This document shows, piece by piece, positions 19,640 through 28,958 of a DNA stretch of 64,000 bases. The notes below the pieces were generated by a model. It was not told the origin of the DNA. It searched no databases and saw only the letters and a list, made by a program, of their open reading frames with translations. Origin of the DNA: JAIQFL01 sp035295745 (lineage in GTDB: Bacteria; Acidobacteriota; Terriglobia; Bryobacterales; Bryobacteraceae); assembly GCA_035295745.1 (NCBI GenBank), contig DATGIL010000023.1, positions 186,001-250,000 on the forward strand, read 5' to 3'. Both the position numbers and the translations under genes were made by a program. The first letter of the stretch is position 1. Every line of letters begins with the position of its first letter.

Positions 19640-20248
19640 TCAGTCTCCGGCAGTCTTATTCCCCAGCGCGGCGAACGCCGCATGGAAGACTTCGTCAGGC
19701 ATGAGTTCTGGCGTCAGCAGCCGTAATAAAACCAAGCCTTCGGTTAACGCGTGTATGACGCGCACGAGTTGGCTGGCGGGCATGGGGAGATCATCCTCTT
19801 TCGTGACGGAGCGAAGCCATTGCTCGCCGAAGTCGTAACTTTGAGAGGTGATTTCGGCGACCTTCGCCTGCAATTCCCCATGGGTGAGTGTATAGGCCAA
19901 GCCCGTGAGCCGACCGACCGCGGCCGTGCTGCGGTCCGGGATAGCCGCGAGCGTGGCGTCGGCCAGAGCACGCATGATCTCGGGGAAGCTGGATCCAGGT
20001 TGTACGTGTGGCTTGATGGGGGCCCAATAGGTCTGGCCCAGGGAAATAAACAGCTCATCGCGGTTCTTGAAATTGCCGTAGATCGCCCCCGTGGTCATAC
20101 CCGCCCGCTCAGCGATGGCCTCCAGAGTAGTGTGCTCGTAACCTTTTTCGCGGATTAGCGAGCGGGCAGCTTCCAGCAGTCGGGAGCGTGTGCGGTCGCG
20201 CTTGTCGCCCTTGGGTTGGCGGCGGGAAGAATCGGGTTCGGTTGCCAT
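19640..20248 (-). CDS. TetR/AcrR-family transcriptional regulator
   Basis: 202 residues with the TetR helix-turn-helix at the N-terminus (RLLEAARSLIREKGYEHTTL, EAIAERAGMTTGAIYGNFKN, RDELFISLG). The C-terminal ligand domain is helical and unassigned. It is divergent from the serine hydrolase gene; the 72-bp gap holds a 29-bp palindrome that is the probable operator for both. It most likely represses itself and the hydrolase. Confidence 0.9.
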   Translation of the reverse strand: MATEPDSSRRQPKGDKRDRTRSRLLEAARSLIREKGYEHTTLEAIAERAGMTTGAIYGNFKNRDELFISLGQTYWAPIKPHVQPGSSFPEIMRALADATLAAIPDRSTAAVGRLTGLAYTLTHGELQAKVAEITSQSYDFGEQWLRSVTKEDDLPMPASQLVRVIHALTEGLVLLRLLTPELMPDEVFHAAFAALGNKTAGD

Positions 20249-20260
20249 TCTCTTTATTTT

Positions 20261-20289
20261 ATAGTAACATTATTTTATAATTTCACTAT
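20261..20289. promoter_or_regulatory. Probable TetR operator between divergent genes
   Basis: Imperfect palindrome with arms ATAGTAACATTAT and ATAATTTCACTAT around a TTT centre; 10 of 13 arm positions pair. It is strikingly AT-rich in a GC-rich window and contains a TATAAT hexamer (20276-20281) in -10 position for the plus-strand hydrolase. Binding by the adjacent TetR protein would block that promoter. Confidence 0.65.
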
Positions 20290-20320
20290 ATTATCGAGGA
20301 AGAGGGGGTAACTTGCTGAA

Positions 20321-21445
20321 ATGAATACGCTAGAGAGTGCAGGAGACGCGGTAGTTGGTTCGTTACACGGAATCGCGCTCGCCCGCTTCGCACCCTTGCG
20401 CGAGGCCTTTGCGGCCAACTTTACCGCCGGTAAAGAAGTGGGCGCCAGCTTTTGCGCGACGGTGGATGGGCAGACGGTGGTCGATCTGTGGGGCGGTTGG
20501 GCCGACGAAGCGCACACGCGCCCCTGGCACTCCGACACGATCATTAACGTCTACTCCACGACGAAAACCATGACGGCCCTGGTGGCCCTTCTGCTTGCTG
20601 ACCGCGGCGAGCTGGATTTCGACGCGCCCGTGGCTCGCTACTGGCCGGAGTTCGCTGCCAACGGAAAGGCGGAGGTCAAGGTTAGTCATCTGATGAGCCA
20701 CTCGGCAGGCCTGCCGGACTGGCACGAGCCGATCACCCATGACGACCTCTACGACTGGGAGAAGGTCACCCGGTTGCTCGCGGAGCAGGCTCCCGACTGG
20801 GTGCCTGGAACGGAGCCGGGCTACCATTCGAACACGTTCGGCTACCTGGTCGGCGAGGTTGTGCGTCGCATAACGGGGCGCTCCTTAGGGACGGTCTTCC
20901 GTCAGGAAATCGCGGAGCCCATGGGGGCTGACTTCTGGATCGGCCTTCCCGCTTCGGAGGATGCGCGGGTGGCCGATCTCATCCCGCCGCCCGGCCCACC
21001 CGATCGCCACATCTCTGTGGACGTGATGGCTACGCGAACCAGAGAATGGCGTGGCGCCGAGATTCCCGCGATCGGTGGCACGGGCAACGCCAGGGCCATC
21101 GCCGGGATCCACGCCATCCTGGCGAACGGCGGTGTCGCTAAGGGCAAGCGCTTTCTCTCTGAAGCGGGATGTCGCAGGGCGCTGGAAGTTCAGGTGTCGG
21201 GTCGCGATCGCATTCTCGGGATCCCCATCCGCAACGGGCTGGGGTTCGCGGTCTCCGGCGGCGGGTTTGCTTTTCCCAACCCGAACACGATCTATTGGGG
21301 AGGGTATGGAGGATCGCTTGCGGTCATCGACATGGATGCTCGCACCTCCATTGCATATGCAATGAACAGAATGCTCGAGAGGAGCGCCGACATGCGCGGC
21401 CTCGGACTCGCGATGGACCTCTGGAAGGCACAGGGGCTGATCTAG
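20321..21445 (+). CDS. Beta-lactamase-fold serine hydrolase (class C / family VIII esterase type)
   Basis: 374 residues, no signal peptide. The SxxK nucleophile motif is S79-T-T-K82. The tyrosine motif lies in Y168-H-S-N-TFGYL, and the third active-site region is near GGYGGSLAVID. Members are esterases, amidases or true beta-lactamases acting through an acyl-serine. The lack of a signal peptide argues for a cytoplasmic esterase rather than a beta-lactamase. It is controlled with the divergent TetR gene through the shared operator. The substrate is unknown. Confidence 0.85.
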   Translation: MNTLESAGDAVVGSLHGIALARFAPLREAFAANFTAGKEVGASFCATVDGQTVVDLWGGWADEAHTRPWHSDTIINVYSTTKTMTALVALLLADRGELDFDAPVARYWPEFAANGKAEVKVSHLMSHSAGLPDWHEPITHDDLYDWEKVTRLLAEQAPDWVPGTEPGYHSNTFGYLVGEVVRRITGRSLGTVFRQEIAEPMGADFWIGLPASEDARVADLIPPPGPPDRHISVDVMATRTREWRGAEIPAIGGTGNARAIAGIHAILANGGVAKGKRFLSEAGCRRALEVQVSGRDRILGIPIRNGLGFAVSGGGFAFPNPNTIYWGGYGGSLAVIDMDARTSIAYAMNRMLERSADMRGLGLAMDLWKAQGLI

Positions 21446-21480
21446 CGAAGTCCGCCGACGTATCGCCGATCGCTTCGCGG

Positions 21481-21770
21481 CTCGCAACGCGCCACGACCG
21501 TAAGGGAGTGATTCTCGGAGCGGTCGGGACGTCGCTTGCTACCGCGCGCAACTCGCAACGAGCCACGACCGTAAGGGACTGATTTTCGGGGCGACTGGGG
21601 CGTCGCTTGCTGACGAGCACAGCCTCGCAACGAGCCACGACCGTGAGGGAGTGATTCTCGGAGCGGTCGGGGCGTCGCTTGCTTACGCGCACGTTTCGCA
21701 ACGAGCCACGACCGTAAGGGAGTGATTCTCGGAGCGGTCGGGACGTCGCTTGCTTACGCGCGCGGCTCGT
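21481..21770. repeat. Tandem repeat cluster C (four units of 71-72 bp)
   Basis: Units start at 21481, 21552, 21624 and 21695 (periods 71, 72, 71). Each has the order CTCGCAACG, GCCACGACCGTAAGGGA, TGATTCTCGGAGCGGTCGGG, CGTCGCTTGC. The array ends with the reverse complement of the 23-mer of clusters A, B and D at 21747-21769. There are no unique spacers, so it is not CRISPR. It lies just 3' of the serine hydrolase gene. Reverse-strand open frames through it are repeat translations. Confidence 0.9.
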
Positions 21771-22411
21771 CATCGTCTTGCGACCCGCGACCCGTGAGCT
21801 GAGGGAGTATTCTTGCTGAATACGTACCAAAATGTATCACCGAAAACCGTACTAAGCCTTGCCGCTCGGCGAAGATGCACTGAAAGCTCGCTAAAACCGC
21901 AACGGCGAACTGGCCAGTAGACGGTGACGCCCACCTCCGAAATCTTCTCTTCCTCTCCTCAATCACTTACAGCCCTTCAATTTCAGACTCCAGCCCACAG
22001 CCCTGCTATCCCTGGTAGATGAGCACCGCCAGGAACATTGCCGCTAACCCTCGCGACTCCCCAAAATCTACCGGCCGCCGCTTCACCCGAGGCAAGGCCG
22101 CCTCCCGTCCCAACTACTTCAAAACAGCGCTCCTTCCACTGCGTCCAGCACGATCTCAAGCGCCCACAAACGAAACCCCGCAGTTCCCCTCGATCCGTCA
22201 ATCCCCTCGCCGATTCCCCGCGGGAAGCCAAACCCAATTCTGCGCAACCCCAGTCCGGTCAACAAAAGATTGGGTTCGTTCCGTCATTTTCCCCAGCCCG
22301 GATTCCGCCAGCCCCCACCTGGTGCAGGCTGCCGTCCCTAAATGGTCACCCACCCAACTCAATCCGGCGTCACCGTTTCTGTTCAATGAGTTTGCTACAA
22401 TTCGGCTGCAA
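21771..22411. other. Non-coding gap with strong C-over-G strand bias
   Basis: No convincing gene. The part from about 21920 to 22400 is C-rich and G-poor on the plus strand (runs such as CCCACAAACGAAACCCC). The open frame that continues upstream from the methyltransferase here is Pro/Ser/Arg-rich and resembles no protein. No terminator or RNA gene was recognised. Confidence 0.5.
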
Positions 22412-23122
22412 GTGATAGTTCCTGAAAAAGAAGATTCCCGCCTGATGCGGGCCATGTTTCACACCGTTGCACCCCGTTATGACTTCATTACCCGGGCTTT
22501 TTCCTATGGCATGGACAAAGGCTGGAAGCGGTCGGGCGTAGAGCAGGCCAAACTGCCCGAGCGGCCTGTGGTGCTCGATTTAGCGTGCGGAACAGGCGAT
22601 TTCTCACGCCTCGTCAAGGATCGCCATCCCGGATCGAGAGCCTACACTGTCGATATCACCGAGCGCATGGTCGTCCTTGCACGGGATCGCGGTCTGCCTG
22701 ACGGCGTCTGTGCCGACGCGGGAGTGCTGCCATTCCGCGACGCGGCTTTCGATTGCGTCTTCATCGGATACGGTCTGCGCAACTTTCCCGATCTCAAGAG
22801 GGTGCTGCGGGAAGTAGAGCGAGTCACGCGTCCGGGAGGATTGCTGGTCAGCCTCGATTTCTTCCTGCCCGCGAATCCAGTGGCGCGGCAGCTCTATCTC
22901 GGCTATCTCTACGCGCAGGGCGCCTTCTGGGGACTCGTGCTCCACGGCCGCCCGCGAGTCTACACCTACATCCCGGATTCGCTGCGGACTTTCCTCTCGA
23001 TCGACAGTTTTTCGGCGCTCTTGGAATGCGCCGGCTATCGATTGCTGGCGGTGCGTAAATGTCTCCTGGGTGGCATCGGCCTGCATTGGGCGGCGAAAGA
23101 AACGCGTGCGGGCGGACAATAA
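22412..23122 (+). CDS. UbiE/MenG-type (demethyl)quinone C-methyltransferase
   Basis: The GTG at 22412 gives 236 residues; an ATG at 22445 is the alternative. Neither has a strong ribosome site, and the frame further upstream is not protein-like. The signature MFHTVAPRYDFITRAFSYGM matches the UbiE/MenG N-terminus. The SAM-binding motif is VLDLACGTGDFSRLV, followed by FIGYGLRNFPDLKRVLREV. It catalyses the C-methylation step of menaquinone or ubiquinone synthesis; menaquinone is more likely in Acidobacteriota. It lies 11 bp before the CPBP gene. Confidence 0.85.
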   Translation: MIVPEKEDSRLMRAMFHTVAPRYDFITRAFSYGMDKGWKRSGVEQAKLPERPVVLDLACGTGDFSRLVKDRHPGSRAYTVDITERMVVLARDRGLPDGVCADAGVLPFRDAAFDCVFIGYGLRNFPDLKRVLREVERVTRPGGLLVSLDFFLPANPVARQLYLGYLYAQGAFWGLVLHGRPRVYTYIPDSLRTFLSIDSFSALLECAGYRLLAVRKCLLGGIGLHWAAKETRAGGQ

Positions 23123-23133
23123 CGGAAGCGCCT

Positions 23134-26100
23134 ATGAAAGAAAAGCTCCAGAGTTCGGACTATCGTTTCATCGCGATATGCATGGCGCTGCTGGCCGGCA
23201 CCGTCTGGTTCTCCAGCGGCAATTTCTATCGCGCTTTTCCAGAGGCCTCGATCGATTTCCGCGTCAACCGAACCGATGGGCAGGCGCTGGCCGGCCAGTT
23301 CCTCTCCGGGCAGGGGTACGATACCAACGGCTATCGGCAAGCGTCCAGCTTCAGTTTCGACGACGATGCCAAGACCTTTCTGGAGCGCGAGGCCGGACTG
23401 GAACAAGCCAACCAGATGATGGGCACGAAGGTGCGCATCTGGCGCTGGTCCTACCGCTGGTTCCGCCCTCTACAGAAGGAGGAGTTCAGCGTCGACATCA
23501 CGCCTCTCGGCCTCCTGGCAGGATTCGAGCACGAGCTGCCGGAAGATGCCGCGCGGCCGGCGGTAGACGCTCCTCAGGCGCGGGCTCTGGCGGAAGATTT
23601 CCTGCGCACGCGATTGCATCGCGACCCCGCGTCGCTCGATTTCGTAGAGGGCTCGGACGTCGCCCGTCCGCATCGCGTCGACCGTGTCTTCACTTGGAAA
23701 GAGCGCGATTTCAACCTGCACGACGCTACCAATCGCGTGGAAGTGACGGTTCTGGGAAACGAGGTGGGGGCGTATCGCGAATACCTCAAGGTGCCCGAAC
23801 AGTGGAGCCGCGACTATCAACGCCTGCGTTCGAAGAACGAGATGGCGCAGATGGTGGATTCGGCGCTCCTGGTGGCCATGATCGTCGGTCTGGTCGTCGT
23901 GATCGTGATGCGGGTGCGCCAGCACGATATTCGCTGGCGGCGCGCGGCGGTGGTCGGCGTGTTGGGCATGGTGCTTTCTTTTTGCTCCACGCTGAATCAG
24001 TTTTCGCTACAGGAATTTCAATACCCCACTACCGACTCGTACAGTGCGTTCGTCACGCGGCAGCTGTTGCAGGGGCTGATCAGCGCGCTGGGGGCTGGCG
24101 GTCTGCTCTTCGTGTTGACGGCCGGGGCGGAGCCGCTCTATCGCGAGTTATTTCCCGGCAAGGTTTCTCTCGGCAATCTGTTCCGTGTGCGTGGGCTGCG
24201 CACCAAGCGATTCTTCCTCGGCTCGATTCTCGGCATCACCCTGACCGGTATTTTCATTGCGTATCAGACCGCGTTCTACATCGTGGCGTACAAGTTCGGA
24301 GCGTGGTCTCCCGCCGATGTGCCCTACAGCGATCTTCTCAATACTCGTTTTCCCTGGCTCTTCGTGCTGTTTGGTGGTTTCCTCCCTGCTGTTTCCGAGG
24401 AATTTCTGTTCCGCATGTTCGGCATCCCGTTCTTCCGGAAGATCGCGCGGTCCTTGCCTGTGGCAGTGATCGCGGCGGGCTTCATATGGGGATTCGGACA
24501 TTCCGGCTATCCGCAGCAGCCATTCTTCATTCGTGGCATGGAAGTGGGAATCGGCGGTGTCGCGCTGGGACTGATCATGCTGCGATGGGGCATCCTGCCG
24601 ACTCTGGTGTGGCACTACTCGGTGGACGCGATGTACAGCGCCATGCTGCTGGTGCGCTCGCAGAGCCTCTATTTCAAGCTCTCCGGAGCGGCCAGCGCGG
24701 GCATCATCGTCCTGCCGGTCTTCGTGGCGCTGGTGGCATACTGGCGGCGGGGCGGATTCGAACCAGAGACTGGACTCTTGAATGGCGATGAGGGCAGGGA
24801 AGTGGAGACTCCGCCCGAAGCCGCGGCGGAGCATGAAGTCGCCGCCGCCACGCTGCCGTATCAGCCGCTGACTCTGAGAGGCTGGCTCGCGGCGGTGTTA
24901 GTCCTGGTGGCTGGCCTGCTCACGCTTTCGATTCCCGTCAGCCGGATTGGCGAATCCCCCAATTACAAGATTTCCGAGGAGCAGGCACGCGCCGCCAGCG
25001 ATGCCTTTTTGCGTGCGCACGGCCTCAATCCCGACGATTACCGCCACGTGACCTTTCCCGCCTCTACGTGGAGCGGACCGGACAGCCAGGCGGGCAAATA
25101 CTTTCTCGAGCGCAAGCCGGTCGACTTCGTCTCGAAGCTTTTCGAACAGTATCGTCCGATCCAACGCTGGTCGACTCGTTACTTCAAATCGCTCGACCGC
25201 GAAGAGGTTGGAGTGTCGGTGAACCCGGAGACGGGGCAGGTGCTGGGAGTTACGCACACGCTGCCTGAGGACCGTCCGGGCGCGGACATCGGCGACGATG
25301 CGGCACGCGACAAGGCTGCGGCGTTCGCTACGGAGCGGGGATGGGATCTCTCGGCGATGGATTTGAAAGAGAACGCCTCAGAGAAGAAGAAGGCGAGGCG
25401 CGATCACAAGCTCGAGTGGGAGGCGCGACCGGGCGATCCACGCAACGTGGACGAGGCGAACTTCCGCGTGGTGGCTGAGGTGGACGGGGACAAAGTCACG
25501 ACCCTGCGGTCTTATTGGAAGTTGCCCGAAGTCTGGTCGCGGGCCCGGTCGCAGCAGAATTTCATTTCCATCGGCGTGCTGACGCTGCGCTTTGGAATGC
25601 TGGCGGCAGGCATCGTGTACGGGCTGATTCTCCTCATTCAGAGAATTCGGCTGGGACAGGTGAAGTGGCGGCTCACGATTATGATCGCGATACCGGCTGC
25701 ACTCCTGGCTGGCGTGGAACCTCTGCTCTCGATGAAACTCACGCTGCAAAATTACGACACGGCAATTCCACTGGAAACGTTCCAGGCCACGATCTACATC
25801 GTCATTCTGATGTCGGTGATCTTCGGATTTTTGCTGATGGGCGGCGCGGGGGCGTTGGTGATCTCCTTCTTTTCCGATGCGACGGCGGCGTTGCGCGCCG
25901 CGAATCGACGTGTGATGGCGATACCCGCGCTGGCGGCGTTGCTGGCTGCGATTGGGATGGGAATCATGCTCCATCAGATCGAAGGCTGGCTGCTCGATCG
26001 CTTCCATGCGCAGGCCCTTTTTTCGATTGGCAGCCCGGACCTGCTGATCTCGGCCGTTCCATCGCTCGGGGCGATCGCGAATGCGGTGCGCTCGACCATC

Positions 26101-26511
26101 TTCGATGCGGCCGAGTTGGCGGTCCTGGCATTGATCGCACGCCGGCTTTCAAGCGGCTGGATGAAGATCTCGGCATTTCTACTGATGATGTTCGTTCCGC
26201 TTCCACTGGATATCCGTACGCCTGGCGAGTTGGTGTTGCAGTACGGCATCGCGGCACTCTCGGGATTGGTTGCGTGGCTGTTCTGCTGGAAGTTCGCGCG
26301 CGAGAATTACCTGGCGTATGCGCTGGTGTTCTGGGCTTTCTCCTTGCGCGATCCGATCGTAGAATTGCTGGGGATTCCGCTCCCCGCCATGCATGTGCAC
26401 GGATGGATTGTCGCGGCAGTGCTGGCGTCGACGGTGCTATGGGCGCTGTGGCCGTCGCTGACGCCGGGAAAAGCGGTTCAGGCGCGGGAGATACCAGCTA
26501 CAGGGGATTGA
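23134..26511 (+). CDS. Large CPBP-family intramembrane metalloprotease with duplicated architecture
   Basis: 1125 residues from the ATG at 23134. Half one has a TM helix, a soluble PepSY-like domain, several TMs, and the CPBP (Abi/CaaX protease) core with E422-E423-FLFR427, then GHSGYPQQPFF and WHYSVDA supplying the catalytic Glu/His residues. From about residue 600 a second soluble domain repeats the first (EEQARAASDAFLRAHG, RYFKSLDREEVGVSVNPETG). Eight or so further TMs without an obvious second EExxR motif follow. CPBP proteases process membrane substrates. It sits between ubiE and a permease in a tight operon (3-bp gap to the next gene). Confidence 0.85.
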   Translation: MKEKLQSSDYRFIAICMALLAGTVWFSSGNFYRAFPEASIDFRVNRTDGQALAGQFLSGQGYDTNGYRQASSFSFDDDAKTFLEREAGLEQANQMMGTKVRIWRWSYRWFRPLQKEEFSVDITPLGLLAGFEHELPEDAARPAVDAPQARALAEDFLRTRLHRDPASLDFVEGSDVARPHRVDRVFTWKERDFNLHDATNRVEVTVLGNEVGAYREYLKVPEQWSRDYQRLRSKNEMAQMVDSALLVAMIVGLVVVIVMRVRQHDIRWRRAAVVGVLGMVLSFCSTLNQFSLQEFQYPTTDSYSAFVTRQLLQGLISALGAGGLLFVLTAGAEPLYRELFPGKVSLGNLFRVRGLRTKRFFLGSILGITLTGIFIAYQTAFYIVAYKFGAWSPADVPYSDLLNTRFPWLFVLFGGFLPAVSEEFLFRMFGIPFFRKIARSLPVAVIAAGFIWGFGHSGYPQQPFFIRGMEVGIGGVALGLIMLRWGILPTLVWHYSVDAMYSAMLLVRSQSLYFKLSGAASAGIIVLPVFVALVAYWRRGGFEPETGLLNGDEGREVETPPEAAAEHEVAAATLPYQPLTLRGWLAAVLVLVAGLLTLSIPVSRIGESPNYKISEEQARAASDAFLRAHGLNPDDYRHVTFPASTWSGPDSQAGKYFLERKPVDFVSKLFEQYRPIQRWSTRYFKSLDREEVGVSVNPETGQVLGVTHTLPEDRPGADIGDDAARDKAAAFATERGWDLSAMDLKENASEKKKARRDHKLEWEARPGDPRNVDEANFRVVAEVDGDKVTTLRSYWKLPEVWSRARSQQNFISIGVLTLRFGMLAAGIVYGLILLIQRIRLGQVKWRLTIMIAIPAALLAGVEPLLSMKLTLQNYDTAIPLETFQATIYIVILMSVIFGFLLMGGAGALVISFFSDATAALRAANRRVMAIPALAALLAAIGMGIMLHQIEGWLLDRFHAQALFSIGSPDLLISAVPSLGAIANAVRSTIFDAAELAVLALIARRLSSGWMKISAFLLMMFVPLPLDIRTPGELVLQYGIAALSGLVAWLFCWKFARENYLAYALVFWAFSLRDPIVELLGIPLPAMHVHGWIVAAVLASTVLWALWPSLTPGKAVQAREIPATGD

Positions 26512-26514
26512 GAT

Positions 26515-28923
26515 TTGGGCGGACTGTTCCAGGACATGCGCCACGGAGCACGTTCTCTGCTTCGCAGCCCCGGATTCACGGTGAGCACCATTGTGGTGCT
26601 GGCTCTCGCGGTCGGGGCCAATACCGCGCTATTCAGCGTGATCGAAGCAGTGCTATTGCGTCCCTTGCCATATCGGGATGCGCAGCACCTGGTGGTGCTC
26701 TGGAAGACGGTGCCGGCGAAATCGATCGAATGGGATTGGACTTCCGGCCCGATTGTCCAGGATTGGCGCGACCGGAGCCACGCGTTCCAGGATTTCGCGA
26801 TCTACCTGCGGCCGGAGGGCTCGCTCGTGACTTGGTCCACAGAGGACGGGCCGGAAAAGCTCCAGGCTTCGAAGACACAGGGGAGTTTCTTCGAATTGAT
26901 GGGAGTGCGGCCAGAACTGGGACGCGGGTTCTCTCAGGAGGAGTCGAGACGAGGGGATGCTCTCGCGGTATTGAGTCACGGATTCTGGCAGCGCCGGTTC
27001 GGCGCCGACCCGGGCATCCTGGGGCAGTCGCTTTCGCTCGATGGCGCCGGCTTCACGATCGTCGGGGTGATGCCGGCGGAGTTCCAGTTCCCCGATCCGC
27101 ATACCGCGCTCTGGATGCCGCTGGCCAGCGACGCACGGTGGGCGCTGTGGCAACAGCCGACGTTCCGGATGGCCGACGCCTTCGGCGGTCTCGCACGTCT
27201 GAAGCCGGACGTTTCGGTGTCGCAAGCGCGTGCCGAGATGAATTCGGTTGCGGAGTCGCTGGCGCACGAACACCGGGAGACCGATGGCGGGCTGGGCGTG
27301 AGCGTGATTCCTTTGGCGGAGCAAATCGCGGGAACCGGACTGCGCCGTTCCCTCGGGCTGTTGCAGGCCGCGTTGCTCTGCGTTCTGTTGATTGCCGGGT
27401 TCAATATCGCCGGCCTGCTTACCGTCCGCGGACGTCACCGGCAGAGGGAATTGGCGATTCGCGCGGCGTTGGGGGCTGGGCGCTGGCGGATGGTGCGCCA
27501 GCTTGCCGTAGAGAACTTGCTGCTCTTCGGAACGAGCGGACTCTGCGGGCTTCTGGCTGCCGCGTGGAGCCTGCGGGCGCTTCTCGCGATGGCTCCAGCG
27601 GGTGTGCCGCGCCTGGAAGGAGCCTCGATCCACTTTCTGACATTCGGGTTCACGTTCGCGCTGAGCGCAGCGGCGGGCGTGATCTTCGGTGGATTTCCTG
27701 CGATGCAAGCGACTACCATTGCGTCCAGGAGTGGCCGCGGTACGCCGCGTCTCCGGCGCTCCCTGGTGACCGCGCAGTTCGCGCTGGCGGTGATTTTGCT
27801 CGGCGCGGCGGGATTGCTGTTGCGCAGCATGCGGCTGTTGTTGGAAGTGAATCCCGGCTTCGACACCACCCATTTGCTGACGATGCAGGTGGAACTGCCC
27901 GCGGCGCGATATGCGAACGAGGATCGGATTCACGGCTTCATCGAGCAGGCGATCGAAAGAATCGACGCGGTGCCAGGGGTGCGCGAGGCTGCGGCGGGGT
28001 CCGCCAGCATTGAGATTTTCAGTGGGCAGACGCCCGACCAGAGCATCGTTACGGAGGAGACCCCGGGAGCGCCGGACGTCCAGCGCCACCAGCGCGATCT
28101 GGTCAGCGACGGCTATTTTCATCTGATGGGTATTCCGCTCCGGCTGGGGCGAGTCTTCAACGCCGGCGATGTTCATGACGGGGCGCAGGTGGCAGTGGTT
28201 AACGAAACTATGGTGCGGCGCTACTGGCCGGGCGAGAGCCCTCTGGGGAAACGCTTCCAGGAGGTGTTGCCTGGCGCGGGGGGAGCGTGGTTGACCGTGG
28301 TCGGGGTGGTGGGCGATGCTTCCCGAAACCGCAACGGGAGTATCAATCCGGCGTTTTACCGGCCGATGCAGCAATGGTCGCTGCCCAGGATGGAGATGGT
28401 GATTCGCACAGTGCGAGATTCGGGCTCTGTAGCGGCGGCGATACGGGCGGCGATGCGCTCGCTTGACGCTTCGATTCCGCCGTTCGAACTGGTCTCGGTG
28501 GAGCAGCATCTGCGCGAGTTGGACGCGCCCCGGCGGTTCGAAACGCGGCTGGCGGGAGTCTTCGCGGCCTTTGCGCTGCTGTTGGCGGCTTTGGGCCTCC
28601 ACGGATTGATGAGTTCCGCGATCGAGCAGCGCGCGAGAGAGATCGGCGTGCGTGTTGCCTTAGGCGCGACGCAGGTGAACGTGATGCGGTTGGTTGTGGG
28701 GGAGGGTTTGCTTTGCGCGCTGGCGGGGTCGGCGGCTGGACTGGCTGGTGCCGTGGCGACTGGACGGATTCTCTCCTCGTGGCTGTTCGGAGTGACGGCG
28801 GCGGATCCGATGACGCTCTTCTCGGTTACTGCGATCCTGGGAGTGGTGTCGATCGCGGTGAGTGGCCTCTCGGCGGTCAGGAGCACTCGGATCGACCCGG
28901 TAAGCGCGTTGCGGAAGGAATGA
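26515..28923 (+). CDS. MacB/FtsX-type ABC permease, acidobacterial duplicated type (ADOP)
   Basis: 802 residues, TTG start 3 bp after the CPBP gene. It begins MRHGARSLLRSPGFTVSTIV, with an ALAVGANTALFSVI helix. A MacB periplasmic core domain (about 50-245), an FtsX domain near 285-385, a second periplasmic domain, and a second FtsX domain ending in STRIDPVSALRKE follow. That duplicated layout is the orphan permease family abundant in Acidobacteriota. No ATPase is encoded nearby. Probably an export or mechanotransmission permease; the substrate is unknown. Confidence 0.9.
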   Translation: MGGLFQDMRHGARSLLRSPGFTVSTIVVLALAVGANTALFSVIEAVLLRPLPYRDAQHLVVLWKTVPAKSIEWDWTSGPIVQDWRDRSHAFQDFAIYLRPEGSLVTWSTEDGPEKLQASKTQGSFFELMGVRPELGRGFSQEESRRGDALAVLSHGFWQRRFGADPGILGQSLSLDGAGFTIVGVMPAEFQFPDPHTALWMPLASDARWALWQQPTFRMADAFGGLARLKPDVSVSQARAEMNSVAESLAHEHRETDGGLGVSVIPLAEQIAGTGLRRSLGLLQAALLCVLLIAGFNIAGLLTVRGRHRQRELAIRAALGAGRWRMVRQLAVENLLLFGTSGLCGLLAAAWSLRALLAMAPAGVPRLEGASIHFLTFGFTFALSAAAGVIFGGFPAMQATTIASRSGRGTPRLRRSLVTAQFALAVILLGAAGLLLRSMRLLLEVNPGFDTTHLLTMQVELPAARYANEDRIHGFIEQAIERIDAVPGVREAAAGSASIEIFSGQTPDQSIVTEETPGAPDVQRHQRDLVSDGYFHLMGIPLRLGRVFNAGDVHDGAQVAVVNETMVRRYWPGESPLGKRFQEVLPGAGGAWLTVVGVVGDASRNRNGSINPAFYRPMQQWSLPRMEMVIRTVRDSGSVAAAIRAAMRSLDASIPPFELVSVEQHLRELDAPRRFETRLAGVFAAFALLLAALGLHGLMSSAIEQRAREIGVRVALGATQVNVMRLVVGEGLLCALAGSAAGLAGAVATGRILSSWLFGVTAADPMTLFSVTAILGVVSIAVSGLSAVRSTRIDPVSALRKE

Positions 28924-28958
28924 AAGGGGAATGGGTGGCCCAGCGCTAGAACAGTAAA

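Noticed and set aside
21481..21770. CRISPR array
   Set aside because: Whole 71-72 bp units repeat without unique spacers, and no cas genes are nearby.
22019..22411. N-terminal extension of the methyltransferase
   Set aside because: Pro/Ser/Arg-rich, no family similarity, C-skewed non-coding DNA; the UbiE/MenG domain starts only after 22412.
25515..28013. 832-codon plus-strand frame and the 649-codon minus-strand frame at 26653-28602
   Set aside because: Both overlap the CPBP and permease genes, which have clear domains and tight operon spacing; the alternatives resemble no protein.
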